From Hyaloperonospora brassicae (taxonomy: Eukaryota > Oomycota > Peronosporomycetes > Peronosporales > Peronosporaceae), in the NCBI GenBank assembly GCA_947650285.1, contig CANTFL010001312.1, positions 186,001 to 250,000 on the forward strand: 64,000 bases of DNA, written 5' to 3'. Under the pieces are notes generated by a model that was given only the letters and a program-made list of their open reading frames with translations, searched no databases and was not told the origin of the DNA. This document shows, piece after piece, positions 9,266-19,639 of the stretch. Numbering within the stretch: position 1 is the stretch's first letter; each line of letters opens with the position of its first letter. The translations under genes and the position numbers were made by a program.

Positions 9266-11812
9266 GCTTGGGACGCTCGTGCATCTGTGTCGGTAGGGTG
9301 GACTAGTCAGTCGACTCTCGGCGCTCTCTTGTAGCCGACAAAAAGAGCGCACAAGGGCGAGAGAGAGGGAGTGGACGATGCATATAACTGTCACTATGCA
9401 ATTGTGCGCACGAGAATGACGCAATCGAGAAACACGCTATTCCGTGGTAGGTTTGCTGAAGTAACTGGAATCGCTACTGTCACTCAAGAAGCCGATTTGC
9501 GTGCTCGTACGACACTTCAGACGTGGGGGGCATGGTACGAAACTGTGGCCTTGCCTGATCTATGTCCAGCTCTCGGTTGTGACCCCCCCCAGCAAGCCCA
9601 GATGCTTCTCTGACTGTGTACATGGAGTAGTCGATCGTTCCCTTTCGTAGTTGCCGAGAAAACTATCCAACCGCAGGCTTTTTCACTCTTCTGTCGGGTT
9701 TTGTCAGGTCTAAAGCCATATCCTTCACAGTCTCATCAGCAACAGATTCAACATTTGCGCACCAGTTCAGGGTATTTTGTGGTGCTTTCTGGCTGTACAC
9801 ACGCGAGGAACAGTGATCAATCAAGCCTTGAGACGACAAACCGAAGGATGTGTAGTCTCCGATACAAATCCATACAAAGGTGGCAGCGTTCGGCACGATT
9901 GCGGCCAACATGTCGCGTGTTGCAGAGAGTACATGTCGCGCGCGCCGTTGCTTAAATTGCCAGCATCGATGGCAGTGATGGCCTTTTACCTTTTTTCAGC
10001 TTGCATGGCGCTCACACATGTTGGAATGTAGTGTTATGTGTAAGGAATAGGCAAGTCTTTCTACCCTTCGTCCGACAGGCTTTCGGTCCACGATCGCTAC
10101 CGGTAGAGGATATATCGTTGCCTCCTGATAGTATTTGAGATCTCGCAAAAGGATCTTTTGCAGAGCAAAAATCGCCATATCGTTGCGGGTAAGAGCCACT
10201 GGCGAGCGAGACAACTCTTACCCACAGCCACGGTTGAAATCGAAAGTTCCGAGCGCACATCTCGCTGAAACGCACGCGAACGCAACGTGTTGGCTAATGC
10301 AAGCTATCCGACTGACTCGATGCCACGAGCGCGTTTTATATGTTGCTTTTTTGACAAAAGAGGTAAAGTGTTTTTCTCTTTCCTTGTTTCTAAGACCATC
10401 ACTCCTGTGCAATAAATCAGAAGGCAAGTTCAAGCTGCCATTTACGTACGTGCGACCATCGCCCCTCATATCTCACTATTTGCGGCAAAACGCACGTCTT
10501 TCACACTCGGTCAATACATCACCGCCACGGCATTAAGATGGACCACAAAGCAACGGTAGGACTTATACTTGCGGCGCATTGCGAAGCCCAATGGAACATG
10601 CTGGTGACGAAGGGTGGCGTTGAGGAGCCGCACAACCGTCATGAGAAGGCCATGCGTAAACGAAACGGTGTTGCAGATATGTCAGTGACGTGCTCGATAT
10701 GCTCCGCACCTATCTGAATATAAAGACGGGATGTTGGGCGCTGAGCCTTGTTTAAGTAGACATACGAACGTCATTCCTTACTATCCAGAGAATGATCGCA
10801 GTGACCGGTTTCGGGCGGCAGGCGTCCCTTGGTTTCATCTCAGCTTGGAAAACATCGGTAATCGACGTCAACTGCTCTCTACGAGTACAAGCTGCGTGCG
10901 CATCAATGCGCTGTGTACACTTGACTGACTTGTAGTTTCATTTGCAATGGCCTCGTCCGACGGCGCTGCCTCTATCAGCATGAGCGGCACTTCTCATCCC
11001 TCGTTGACATCCGTTGCCGGCTTTGCAGGACAATTTCACAGCATTGACTTACGTGGAAACACACTCTCACTGCACGCACCGCACGTCCAACATCCTGCGG
11101 GCCAGTCGCTTGACCCCTCTCCTGCACCATTGTCCTACGTTTGTCCGTCAGCTGCATTCGGAGCTTTGCTTGACTCATGACTCGGCGTCCGATACATACT
11201 GTATAACCAACAGCAAGTTGTCGAGGCATTAGCTACAGCAGCGATCGGTTTCAATGTGCTAGATGGGACTGAGCAGTTGTCAGTCGGTTTTCCGGCAAAA
11301 CGCTGTTGTCATAAGAGACGACGACATGGAAGGGAGCTCGAAGCCGTGCAGTGTAAAAGCAACAGCCCAACGCATCACGACGCTGTCAGGGCCTATGAGG
11401 GTTTCAATACTCTTCTACTCACGCTGTCGTTCTTTAGTTCAGCCCTTTTCTACGCATAGATATCAATCCACTTGACATGAGCCGGACCTCAATCGACCCG
11501 AAGGGCGACAATAGATTACCGACCGCAACTTCGACACGCGACGCAATAACAAATCACTCATTGGTCAACGGTTTCATATATTGTGTTGCGGGTTGGATAG
11601 AGTGAGAAGATTGCACGACGACGGTAGCCAGCCCTCAGGTTTCCGATCCTACGACCAAACCGCTGTCTGCCCCCTCGTGCCCAGCTGCAGAGACAGCTTC
11701 ACGCAGGCCGTGGCTCGAACGATCTTGACCCACACTCTCTTCGTCTTGCACGCGCCGACCAGTCGCTGTCCTCGATGCGCTGCAGGCTAACACGCAGCTC
11801 AGGCGGCCCCCG
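9266..11812. other. Intergenic, no gene called
   Basis: About 2.5 kb of near-50-percent GC sequence with many short overlapping frames (for example 9663-9911 on the minus strand and 10947-11180 on the plus strand). None shows a signal peptide, domain motif or conserved repeat. The frame at 10947 follows a TCATTTG initiator-like string, but its protein is short and unrecognised. Confidence 0.35.
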
Positions 11813-12094
11813 TTAAACTTCTGACTCGTCGTCGCCGTTGTCTTGCGCGTCGTTCGAGTAGCGAAGCTGCTGCTTGCTTCCAACCTTCCTGCAAAAGGCG
11901 TTGGCTCTGTCTTTGAATACGCACTCTAGTTGTGGTTCGCACTTCAAGGCCCTGTTGGCCCAGTGGCACTGCCCGCCGAGTGGGACCCGTTTACGCTCTT
12001 TCTCGGTCAAAATGTGCACGCGGACGCGGGGAGAGCCGTCGACGGCGAGCGCGTTCATACAAAACAAGGCGGCGACGAGCACAGCGGATCTCAT
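11813..12094 (-). CDS. Small secreted cysteine-rich protein, effector candidate
   Basis: 93 residues. The N-terminus is a good signal peptide: MRSAVLVAALFCMNALA, with likely cleavage just after it near AVDGSP. The mature part of about 75 residues has four cysteines spaced C-x8-C-x5-C-x9-C around GGQCHWANRALKC and ends in an acidic tail (DDESEV). There is no RXLR or LxLFLAK motif, so it does not belong to the classic cytoplasmic effector classes as far as can be seen. The start is favoured because the signal begins directly at the Met and two initiator-like motifs lie 40-60 bp upstream on the same strand. The role is unknown. Oomycetes secrete many small disulfide-rich proteins at the host interface, and that possibility is inference only. 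Confidence 0.6.
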   Translation of the reverse strand: MRSAVLVAALFCMNALAVDGSPRVRVHILTEKERKRVPLGGQCHWANRALKCEPQLECVFKDRANAFCRKVGSKQQLRYSNDAQDNGDDESEV

Positions 12095-12136
12095 GGCAGC
12101 AGTCGTGACAGGTCTTGGCGCGAGGCGGGTGATTGC

Positions 12137-12152
12137 AGAATGGCTGGAGTGG
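12137..12152 (-). promoter_or_regulatory. Two candidate initiators of the small secreted gene
   Basis: On the minus strand CCACTCC and CCATTCT both match YCAYTYY. They lie about 40-60 bp upstream of the ATG at 12094. Confidence 0.3.
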
Positions 12153-12880
12153 AAGGGCGCTCGAGCAGCTCATTTTGGCGTGAGTCAATGATCTCGACGT
12201 GATTTGATTTATTTCCAGTGGAAGCGCATAACCTGGACGATATAATATTGCTTGAGCACGAACTATACCGACAAACCATTTCTTGTCGACATATCTTGTG
12301 AGAGCGGATACTAATGCGCTCACTTTCACAATTATGATTTATATTTCTAACGAAGATCGAGATCCAAGAGATCCGTTTCTATCGACTTCAACATTGCAAA
12401 ACACATATTGTGAACCGGCAGATGTTGACCGTACGACGGCGTCGGTCAAATGGACGACATACAAGCACAGCACAGCACAGCACTGGACGGAGCCTTACTC
12501 ACGCCGGAAGGATGGGATCCGATAGTCAATGTTTTCTCCTGATAAAAACAGTCGATCGAGCCTGTTTTATCCAGTCAAAACACCTGGTCGTTCATGCGGA
12601 GATGCCGCCAAACCTGCACCTCCGCATTTACGGCCAACTTCCACACACGACGCCGTGCGAGTTGCGTGCAGCGGCCGATCGACATAGCTCCACTATCTAT
12701 CCACGTGCTTTTCTTTCGACCACAATGCTTTAGATTGTTTAACCACCTGACAGCAAGTGTGAAGAAAAAGATGATCCAGAAGAGTGGACAGGCAAGTGCT
12801 CTGACGACTGAAACGGCGAGTGATCTGAATCCACACGCGACTTTCTTGGTCACGTTGTCCTGAGATGCTTCGAGTCATCA

Positions 12881-12895
12881 TCACTCTTTCATTCG
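12881..12895 (+). promoter_or_regulatory. Candidate initiator of the gene at 12919
   Basis: TCACTCTTTCATTCG contains an exact YCAYTYY match (TCACTCT) plus a second overlapping near-match, 24-38 bp upstream of the ATG. It is the best-placed initiator candidate in the window. Confidence 0.4.
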
Positions 12896-12918
12896 CATAG
12901 AGCAGCCAAGAAGACAAC

Positions 12919-13335
12919 ATGGCTCTAACGGTAGCACAAGCATTCGAAGTCTTCAGTGAACGCGACCGCAATCGCGAAAACTTGTCCATCCTCACGTGCA
13001 CGGAAGAGGAAGAGGTTCTGGACTATTTCGACGCAGGGTGGGACGAACAAGACGTCGACGGGCTGTCGCTCAGTCCGGTCGAAAGCGTCGACGCCATGTG
13101 GAGCTCATTCGTTTCGTCCGATTCGTCTAGTGTGCTTGGCGGGTGCACGTCCTCAGCACCATCTTCCAACAACCTGTTGTCTCGTCAGCGAAGCTGCCCC
13201 CTGCTCATATCGACTGGCGAAGCTCGTTCACTACCGAAAGTGAACTCCATGCCACCTCTATATCGGCCCAGCGATCTGGGCATTGACCTCGTTAGCATCA
13301 CTGGGGACCCACGTGGCGTCAAGAGTCGAAGCTAG
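12919..13335 (+). CDS. Acidic protein of unknown function
   Basis: 138 residues with GC-rich third positions. It has an ATG in good context (ACAACATGG) and an initiator-like motif just upstream. No signal peptide or membrane segment. The N-terminal third has a helical look (VAQAFEVFSERDRNRENL), followed by a strongly acidic patch (TEEEEVLDYFDAGWDEQDV), a Ser-rich stretch and a basic, proline-containing C-terminus. I do not recognise it. It could be the first exon or first intact part of a longer gene, since coding-like but frame-broken sequence continues around 13,530-14,110. Confidence 0.5.
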   Translation: MALTVAQAFEVFSERDRNRENLSILTCTEEEEVLDYFDAGWDEQDVDGLSLSPVESVDAMWSSFVSSDSSSVLGGCTSSAPSSNNLLSRQRSCPLLISTGEARSLPKVNSMPPLYRPSDLGIDLVSITGDPRGVKSRS

Positions 13336-15379
13336 CGATTGACAGATTCTGGACGTGCCCTAAACGAGCTCTCTGTCGAGCATGTGTACCAAATTGAAGT
13401 TAGTACATGTTATGGCTTCCATCGAGTTTGAACCACATGTGGTCTGTGAATTTGTCTTCAGATCGGCTTATGGACAGGAAAAAGAGACGACCTATCCGCC
13501 TCTGCTTTTGCGTGCGTCAATCATAAGCTGTTGCTGATGAAACAAAAAGCAAGTTGTGCTACTACCGATGTTGGGAACGGACCGGAGATGCAGCGAGAGT
13601 TGATCTACATCGACGGTGCTACTGGCTGCTGCAGCGTCGCCACGATCATGCAGAATACTGGAGATATGTCATTGCCGACACCTGAGGCCTTCACTGGAGA
13701 GGAGGCTAACATGAGCTCGACGCTCGTTCTCCCGCGGCCATCGTGTCACGACCAGACCGGTCGTTCCGGTTGATGAAACCGTGAAGCTGAACCGAAATAT
13801 GCGATCGCCATGAGGAGTCGTTGTCGGGAGTCGACGGTTTCGGCACGACTTCTGACCGAGTCTATCACGACAACTACGAGACTAAGCGCCCTTTCTGGTC
13901 ATTCACGACGGTGTACGGTGCCGAGCAGGGATAACGGTGAGTAACACTCGGACGGAACGAGTTGGCCACCGATACTACTACAACAGCAAGATGAGATTGT
14001 GTGCGGATGCGACTGAGGGTGCAACAATGCAGTGAGACTATGGCACGTGGCGCCGGCCTGGGATTGAAGTGCTGAACGTTACATTGTCATCATGCCGAAA
14101 GAAGGCGAGTCGAGTAACTTGTAGTCGAGAACGGGATGACGCGAGCTAAGTTGTATCAAACCGAAACGCACAGAATAAGGCTTGCACGGGAAGCGACGCG
14201 TCTTCTGACTCAATGCCGTGTCGATGCCGTTCACATTGGCACTGTTTACATCGGCGCATCTGCAAATGATGCGATCATAATTACAGCTTCAGCCTTACCC
14301 TGCCCTGCAACGATGGTTGACATGGAGCAATAAGAACCATCCGAAATATGTTGGCGGGTCGAACAAATCTCGTTATTTTCGTTTACAGTGAGTGCGGGTA
14401 GTTGAAGCATCAAACACATTTGGTCGTTTCCTAACGCTGTCTTTTGTCATGCCGACCATGAACGCCTGTACATTTGTCGAGCTGCGACCGCACGTCGTCT
14501 GGGTGCCGCTATCCCTTTCTCACCGTGAACAGAGACAAGGGTGCAACGTGCGTGTCCACACTAGACCACCCACTCCCTGTGCTTCGGTCGCACTGCTGGA
14601 CGATCACAGGCAGTGACACCACACGCGTCATCGCATCCTTTATCGATGACTGTACCTAGATAATGCACTGCTTGAAGGTCCTGCTGTGACAACAAATAGT
14701 CTTCTTCGATTCACCAAAAGCATCTCTCCCACTCGATCAGCTAGTCGGTAGAGCAGCGGCATGCCACATTTTGCCGCGAAGATTGTCGAGACATGACGAT
14801 GGGATCGTGTAGTAGCGTAGAGATGAACATAGGTGCATTGACGATCGCTACATGTACAAAACCAGCGTCAGAGAGAACCGGCCACTTAACCATTTTCTAG
14901 ATCGTTTTACAGCACCACTGCGCATTTCGCATATTATCGGCAAAAAAACCGATGAGTGACCTCGTGGTGTAGAGACCACTAGACTGACGATGAGCAGACG
15001 AGTGCTTTCGATACGCGTCAGTAGGACTCTTTACCTTAGGCAGAATTTGGACTTACGCGTCCTTTGCGTGTACCCTTGAAGGTGTTGCGTTGGTAGACAA
15101 GTACGAAGGCGATCGAATTCAGTACACTGCAGCACGCATAATGTGCGGTGTGGATTTGAGCTGATGTTGATACTTTCGTCTTCAGGCATATCGACGCGCG
15201 CGCGATCAATGCACTGTCCACACAAGGTTTTGACATCTGACCACAAAGTCCCAGATTCGTGATACATATACCACCATAGAGTGATATCTTCGACCTCTTC
15301 CGACGCGCCTTCAATCTATGTTGGTAACTGTGCAGCCGGCTTACCGAAGTCACACAATCGACTGCAACGCGATGATATC
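13336..15379. other. Intergenic with possible gene debris
   Basis: An 80-codon frame at 13531-13773 and interrupted coding-like stretches to about 14,110 (aromatic-rich, with tyrosine runs) suggest a decayed or mispredicted gene, but no family is recognisable. The rest holds nothing I can support. The gypsy element inserted at the right edge. Confidence 0.3.
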
Positions 15380-15384
15380 GTACC
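15380..15384. repeat. Target-site duplication GTACC, left copy
   Basis: GTACC directly precedes the left LTR and is repeated at 23129-23133 directly after the right LTR. This shows that the two LTRs belong to one insertion. Confidence 0.9.
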
Positions 15385-15825
15385 TGTAACGGGGTAGCCC
15401 GTTACATGAATTTGTCATCAAAACAATCTGACAATACAGAATATTACGTCGAATATTCTTTTAACAATATTACAGACATGATGATAATGTTGGAATGACC
15501 GAAGGGTCTACTCATTGGTTGATATCGTGATGATATCAACCCACCAATCGCTGCCACACGCGCGCAATGGATGGTTAATAGACGTCATCATACATATAGT
15601 TATATTAGTATAATTAAGTCAGGACAACATAGATTCAAGGAGTTATAGGACTTAATTATATTAACACAGTTTTACTTTTACCAAGAGACTAGTCTGACTA
15701 CTTAGTCTCCTTTCCTTCCTCTGTGTTTCCCTAAAACACCTAGCAGGGAACTGTCGACCACTGTCGTCAGTGAAAGTATACTCCGTACTGGTCAACCAGT
15801 ACGTAGTCAACAGTGCCCCGTTACA
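15385..15825 (+). repeat. Left LTR (441 bp)
   Basis: Begins TGTAACGGGG and ends CCCCGTTACA, a perfect 10-bp terminal inverted repeat. About 23 of 441 positions differ from the right LTR by eye, clustered around 15,550-15,575. Internal hairpins lie at 15385-15406 (9-bp arms), 15518-15540 (9 bp) and 15784-15803 (9 bp). Confidence 0.95.
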
Positions 15826-15827
15826 CC

Positions 15828-15840
15828 TGGTAGCACTTTG
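15828..15840 (+). other. Primer-binding site
   Basis: TGGTAGCA begins two bases after the left LTR. TGG pairs with the CCA tail of a tRNA, and the string resembles binding sites for initiator-methionine tRNA. Without the host tRNA sequence the exact primer is unproven. Confidence 0.6.
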
Positions 15841-15875
15841 TAGTCCGTCCAAGGACCACAACCCCATCGCCCAAC

Positions 15876-16997
15876 ATGAACATGTTAGACGATGTAGACG
15901 GCGACAGCTTTCACGGAACCCGTGAAAGCTTCTCCCATTTGAGCGACATCGAATGGAGTGCGATTGAACGAATGAGTTCGACCGTTGGCGAGGAAGCCAT
16001 CTGGGCCATGCTATCCTCAAGGGATAGAGACCAGCAACATGTCGTCATTAGCAAGTTCTTGCAACGAGAACTTGATGAGTCGCGAGCGCAGGTGACCTTG
16101 TTACAACAACAGGATCAACAGCGGACCGAAGCACTGAGACAACAAAAGTATCAGTCCGCAGAGCCGACGCGTGAGCGTCGACGGGAGTCTCTCAAACTAG
16201 AGGTCTCCAAGTATCGGGGAGTCGAGGAAGACTCCTTGTTGAGGTGGTTCGTCGAGCTGGACGATGCCATCGATGCTCGTCGCATCGATGATGAGCGAAT
16301 GCAAGTCTCATTCGCCCAGTCTAACCTGGCAGGAGAAGCCAGAGTTTGGGCCCTGAACCTCAAGTTGCACGACCCACATGTGTTTGGGTCGTTGAGAATC
16401 TTCAAGACCCTGCTCAGTGAGACGTTTGAGCCGACCAGAGCAGAGCTCAGGACTCTTTCGGAGCTCCTGCAAATCAAGCAGGGTAATCGTAAGGTTCACG
16501 CTTACGCTCAACATGTACGCTACTTTGCAAGCTGCATGGTAGTGAACCCTGTGAGTGAGTTTGTGTTGATCACAATCTTTATTCAAGGGCTTTCAGACGG
16601 TCCCGCTAGGGACCACCTGTTCCGCGGAGAGCTAAAGACGCTCTCAGAGGAAATCTTTGCAGCGGAGCAAGAAGATTATAGTGTGAGGCAGGCTCACGCT
16701 ACGCTGACCCCGCATCGTCCACAGAGACGATTAGCATTCGGAGGTCCAGAACCAATGGACCTCTGTCAAGTCGAGGGCGAGAAATCTCGCCCTGCGAATG
16801 ACAAGCACATGTTGAGATGTCATCGCTGTCATAAACTGAGACACTACGCGTATGAACGCAGTATCCCCCGCTCAGGACCTCGGGGTGCTGAGCGCAGTGT
16901 TCACCCACCAGCAACAAGAACTGAAGGGAGAGGGTCCGTTGCTGCTGCGAAGTCGCAACAGCGAGGTGGATCATCAAAAAACGGTCGGGATCAGTAG
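15876..16997 (+). CDS. gag: Gag of the gypsy element
   Basis: 373 residues, uninterrupted. Residues 70-110 are a Gln/Arg-rich helical segment. Residues 120-290 fit the retrotransposon capsid fold (ARVWALNLKLHD, FKTLLSETFEP, LSELLQIKQGNRKVHAYAQH, FIQGLSDGPARDHLF). Near residue 320 a zinc knuckle of the form C-x2-C-x4-H-x4-C is present as CHRCHKLRHYAYER, where the last cysteine is Arg; a single T-to-C change would do this, so nucleic-acid binding of this copy may be weakened. The tail is Arg/Ser-rich. The stop at 16995-16997 lies inside the frameshift hairpin. Role: forms the virus-like particle and packages the RNA. Confidence 0.9.
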   Translation: MNMLDDVDGDSFHGTRESFSHLSDIEWSAIERMSSTVGEEAIWAMLSSRDRDQQHVVISKFLQRELDESRAQVTLLQQQDQQRTEALRQQKYQSAEPTRERRRESLKLEVSKYRGVEEDSLLRWFVELDDAIDARRIDDERMQVSFAQSNLAGEARVWALNLKLHDPHVFGSLRIFKTLLSETFEPTRAELRTLSELLQIKQGNRKVHAYAQHVRYFASCMVVNPVSEFVLITIFIQGLSDGPARDHLFRGELKTLSEEIFAAEQEDYSVRQAHATLTPHRPQRRLAFGGPEPMDLCQVEGEKSRPANDKHMLRCHRCHKLRHYAYERSIPRSGPRGAERSVHPPATRTEGRGSVAAAKSQQRGGSSKNGRDQ

Positions 16998-17019
16998 GGG
17001 CGGAGCGCCCTACTGATCC
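16976..17019 (+). promoter_or_regulatory. -1 programmed ribosomal frameshift signal between gag and pol
   Basis: A slippery heptamer A AAA AAC (16976-16982) lies in the exact gag phase required. After a 5-nt spacer comes a perfect 12-bp stem (16988-16999 with 17008-17019) and an 8-nt loop. The gag stop codon is within the 5' arm. Slipping back one base at the heptamer moves ribosomes into precisely the frame that stays open through the protease to 17389. Heptamer, spacing and stem all match known -1 signals of retroviruses and retrotransposons. The function is inferred. Confidence 0.75.
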
Positions 17020-17460
17020 AGCAACATCAAGAGAATTTGCGAATCTCCTGAAGAAAATTGCTCTCGACACACAATTTCTGTGTGTCTCTGCACCTGGTGA
17101 TGAGGTGTCACCCATCACCTTGAAGCTAGAAGTGACAAAAGACTTGTCACTTCGCGCCCTAGTTGACTGTGGGGCGTCGAACAATTTTGTTCGTCGCCAG
17201 TCGCTAGAGGCAGGAAGTTTTAAGTTTGTGGAGCAAGAGATACCTCCAACGAAGATGACGGCGCGCCTGGAGACAGGCGCATCGATCACTGTGAAGAAAC
17301 GTGTAGTAGGAATCCACTACACGCTAAAAGGCGAATTGTACGATGATGATTTCATCGTGCTTGACCTAGATGACAAAGCGACGTCATCTTAGGGTGCCTT
17401 GGCTCAGGAAATACGAGCTAAGGGTGAGTTGGCAGTATCGATCGGTTACGATACCTGCTA
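16982..17460 (+). pseudogene. pol: Pol: aspartic protease domain (frame-broken)
   Basis: The -1 frame runs open from the frameshift site to a TAG at 17390. It contains LRALVDCGASNNFVRR, where the catalytic Asp is intact but the usual Asp-Ser/Thr-Gly is Asp-Cys-Gly. It also has a hydrophobic ALVD approach strand and a second half with FIVLDLDD. The conserved ILG/PWL part downstream is split over frames near 17,376-17,394, consistent with two single-base losses. After that, PWLRKYELRVSW continues in the frame of the reverse transcriptase. Role in an intact copy: cleaves Gag-Pol. Confidence 0.75.
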
Positions 17461-17899
17461 CTTATTCCTCAGATAACCACCTGACGTATATCTTGGAACG
17501 CCCACACTCACGTGGGTGTACTACGAGTGAGTGCGATGGCCTCACTTGTGGTACGGTCGTTAGCACGACTGTACAAGAACACAATGTAGATGTTCACTAC
17601 ATTGTGGAGAAAGCTCACCCAGATCCTGTGGAAGTGATTTTCCAGGAGGTAATCGAGACACTGAATGTCTTGGTTAATGATGGATCAAGCGTAGGCGCTT
17701 ACACGCTTGATCTGGTTGCGCATCCGAAGTTAACTTCGGAGATACCTCAACTGCCGACGCTGGAACCGAAACGGTTCTTGCGTGATCTGCGTAGTGGCAA
17801 AGTCAATCCGATCTGTGTACTCTTCGCGGAGGACGAGTACGTTACCGATATTCGATCGTCAACGGTGTTTACTGAGACCGAGAGGGTTCTCAGCAGTTC

Positions 17900-19390
17900 A
17901 TCGATGGACGAAAGTGTCCTCGATGAGAAGACTCGGATTGAGAGATATGAATCTCAATCCTGGAAGTCGCTTCGGGCAAATCCTTTGTATAAGGATTCGA
18001 TCGAATTCTAGGATGTATTCCCTGAATACGTGCCATACGAGTTGCCTAAGGACAAAAGCACTCGACACGAGATCGAGATCAAACCGGGCTCGAAGTACTG
18101 TGTCATGAAGCAGTGGCCACTGCCTCGTGAACAAGTACTAGCGATCGACAAGTTTTTTGCCGATCGCTTAGCAGCAGACCAAGTGAGGGAATCAACATCC
18201 CCTCACAGCTCTCCGACCTTCTGTGTGCGAAAGGCCACAGGAAGATGGCGGATAGTGCACGCATTCAACATGTTGAATGCTGCAACGGTACCGGCTCAGA
18301 CGCCGATACCGAGGAAGGACGTCATCATAGATGGTATGTCAAAGAGTATCATCTTTTCGTCCATGGATCTGATAGACGGATTCTATCAGATCCTTATGCG
18401 TGAACGGGATGTTCCGTACACAGCAGTGAGCAACCCCAGCGGTATGCTGTGGGAGTGGCTAGTGATGCCACAGGGACTGAGTAATTCCCCTGCAAAATTC
18501 AACAGATGCTTTACAAATCTGTTGAGACCGGTGCAAGATTTCGCACCGAGTTACTTTGACGATGTGTTCGTTCATAGCCGGGCTATGGACGTGCAAGTTC
18601 ACAAAGCACACGTTCGTCGGGTTCTTCAACTTATGCGCAGTCATAAGTTGTACGACAACCTCAAGAAGTGTATATTTGCGGCAAGCGAAATACCACTTCT
18701 TGGGTGCATCTGGGGTAAACACGGCGTACGCCCTGATCCCGAAAAGATCAAGTCGATCACCGACTGGCCCGTGCCAGTCGATGTCAAGGGACTTCGATGT
18801 CTCTTCAGGCTAGCGGCGTACTTGCACAAGTACTCGCGCAACTACGCCGATATGACTGTTCATCTTTCTTTCTTGCTCAGGAAAGATGTGAAGTTATCAT
18901 GGAACGATGACTGTCAGCGTTCCTTTAAAAGCATCAAGAAAAGCTTGATGCAATCGCCCATCTTGGGGTTTGCAGATCAGGACAGACCTTTTCATGTGGT
19001 CTGTGACACCACCGATTTTGCTATCGGCTGTGCGTTGATGCAGTATGACACAGACGGCGCAGAGCGCGTCGTCTGCTATCAATCGCGTCAGCTGCAACCA
19101 GCTGAAAGCAATTATCCAGTGCATGAAAAAGAATCCTTGCCATGATATATGCACTGGCTAAGTTCCGGGTCTATCTCTTGGGAGATAGACCGTTCATCGT
19201 GTATACCGACCATGCGTCACTACGCACGGCCGTAAACAGTCCACACCTCTCGAAAAGGATGGAGAGGTGGCTGTCCTTCTTCGCGGAGTATAAATCCTCC
19301 GTGGAGTACAAGCCAGGACGACTTAATGTCGTCGCTGATGCGTTATCACGTCGGCCCGACTTCGAGCCAACGACCCGAGTCAACAGTGAG
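17900..19390 (+). pseudogene. pol: Pol: reverse transcriptase and RNase H (one stop, one frameshift)
   Basis: The frame is open from 17370 apart from an amber codon at 18009-18011, just before the DVFPEYVPYELP start of the polymerase. Motifs in order: GRWRIVHAFNMLN, SSMDLIDGFYQI (first catalytic Asp), MPQGLSNSPAKFNR, YFDDVFVHS (paired catalytic Asp), LYDNLKKCIF, and LGCIWGKHGVRPDPEKIKSI. RNase H follows with CDTTDFAIGCALMQ (Asp), HEKES (Glu) and, after a one-base slip near 19,140 (TGA at 19143-19145), FIVYTDHASL (Asp) and VADALSRRPD. All core catalytic residues survive. Role: copies the element RNA into DNA. Confidence 0.9.
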
Positions 19391-19639
19391 GCTTTGCCCA
19401 CTGTTGCGACACTGTCCATCAGTGTGCCTTCGTCGCCGTTACTCGACGACGTGCGGAAGGCATATGCAGGAGTCACGAATCTCCTCCGTTTGATTGGTCA
19501 TCTTGCGAACCCATCCCGGAAATCCTTGTCGGATTTGCCGGTCCTGTACCGTTCCTCTTTGGATCGGTACACTACTCGCAATTCCCTGCTTTACTATACA
19601 GCAGTTGCCGACGACACGCCTCGTGTCGTCGTTCCCGAT

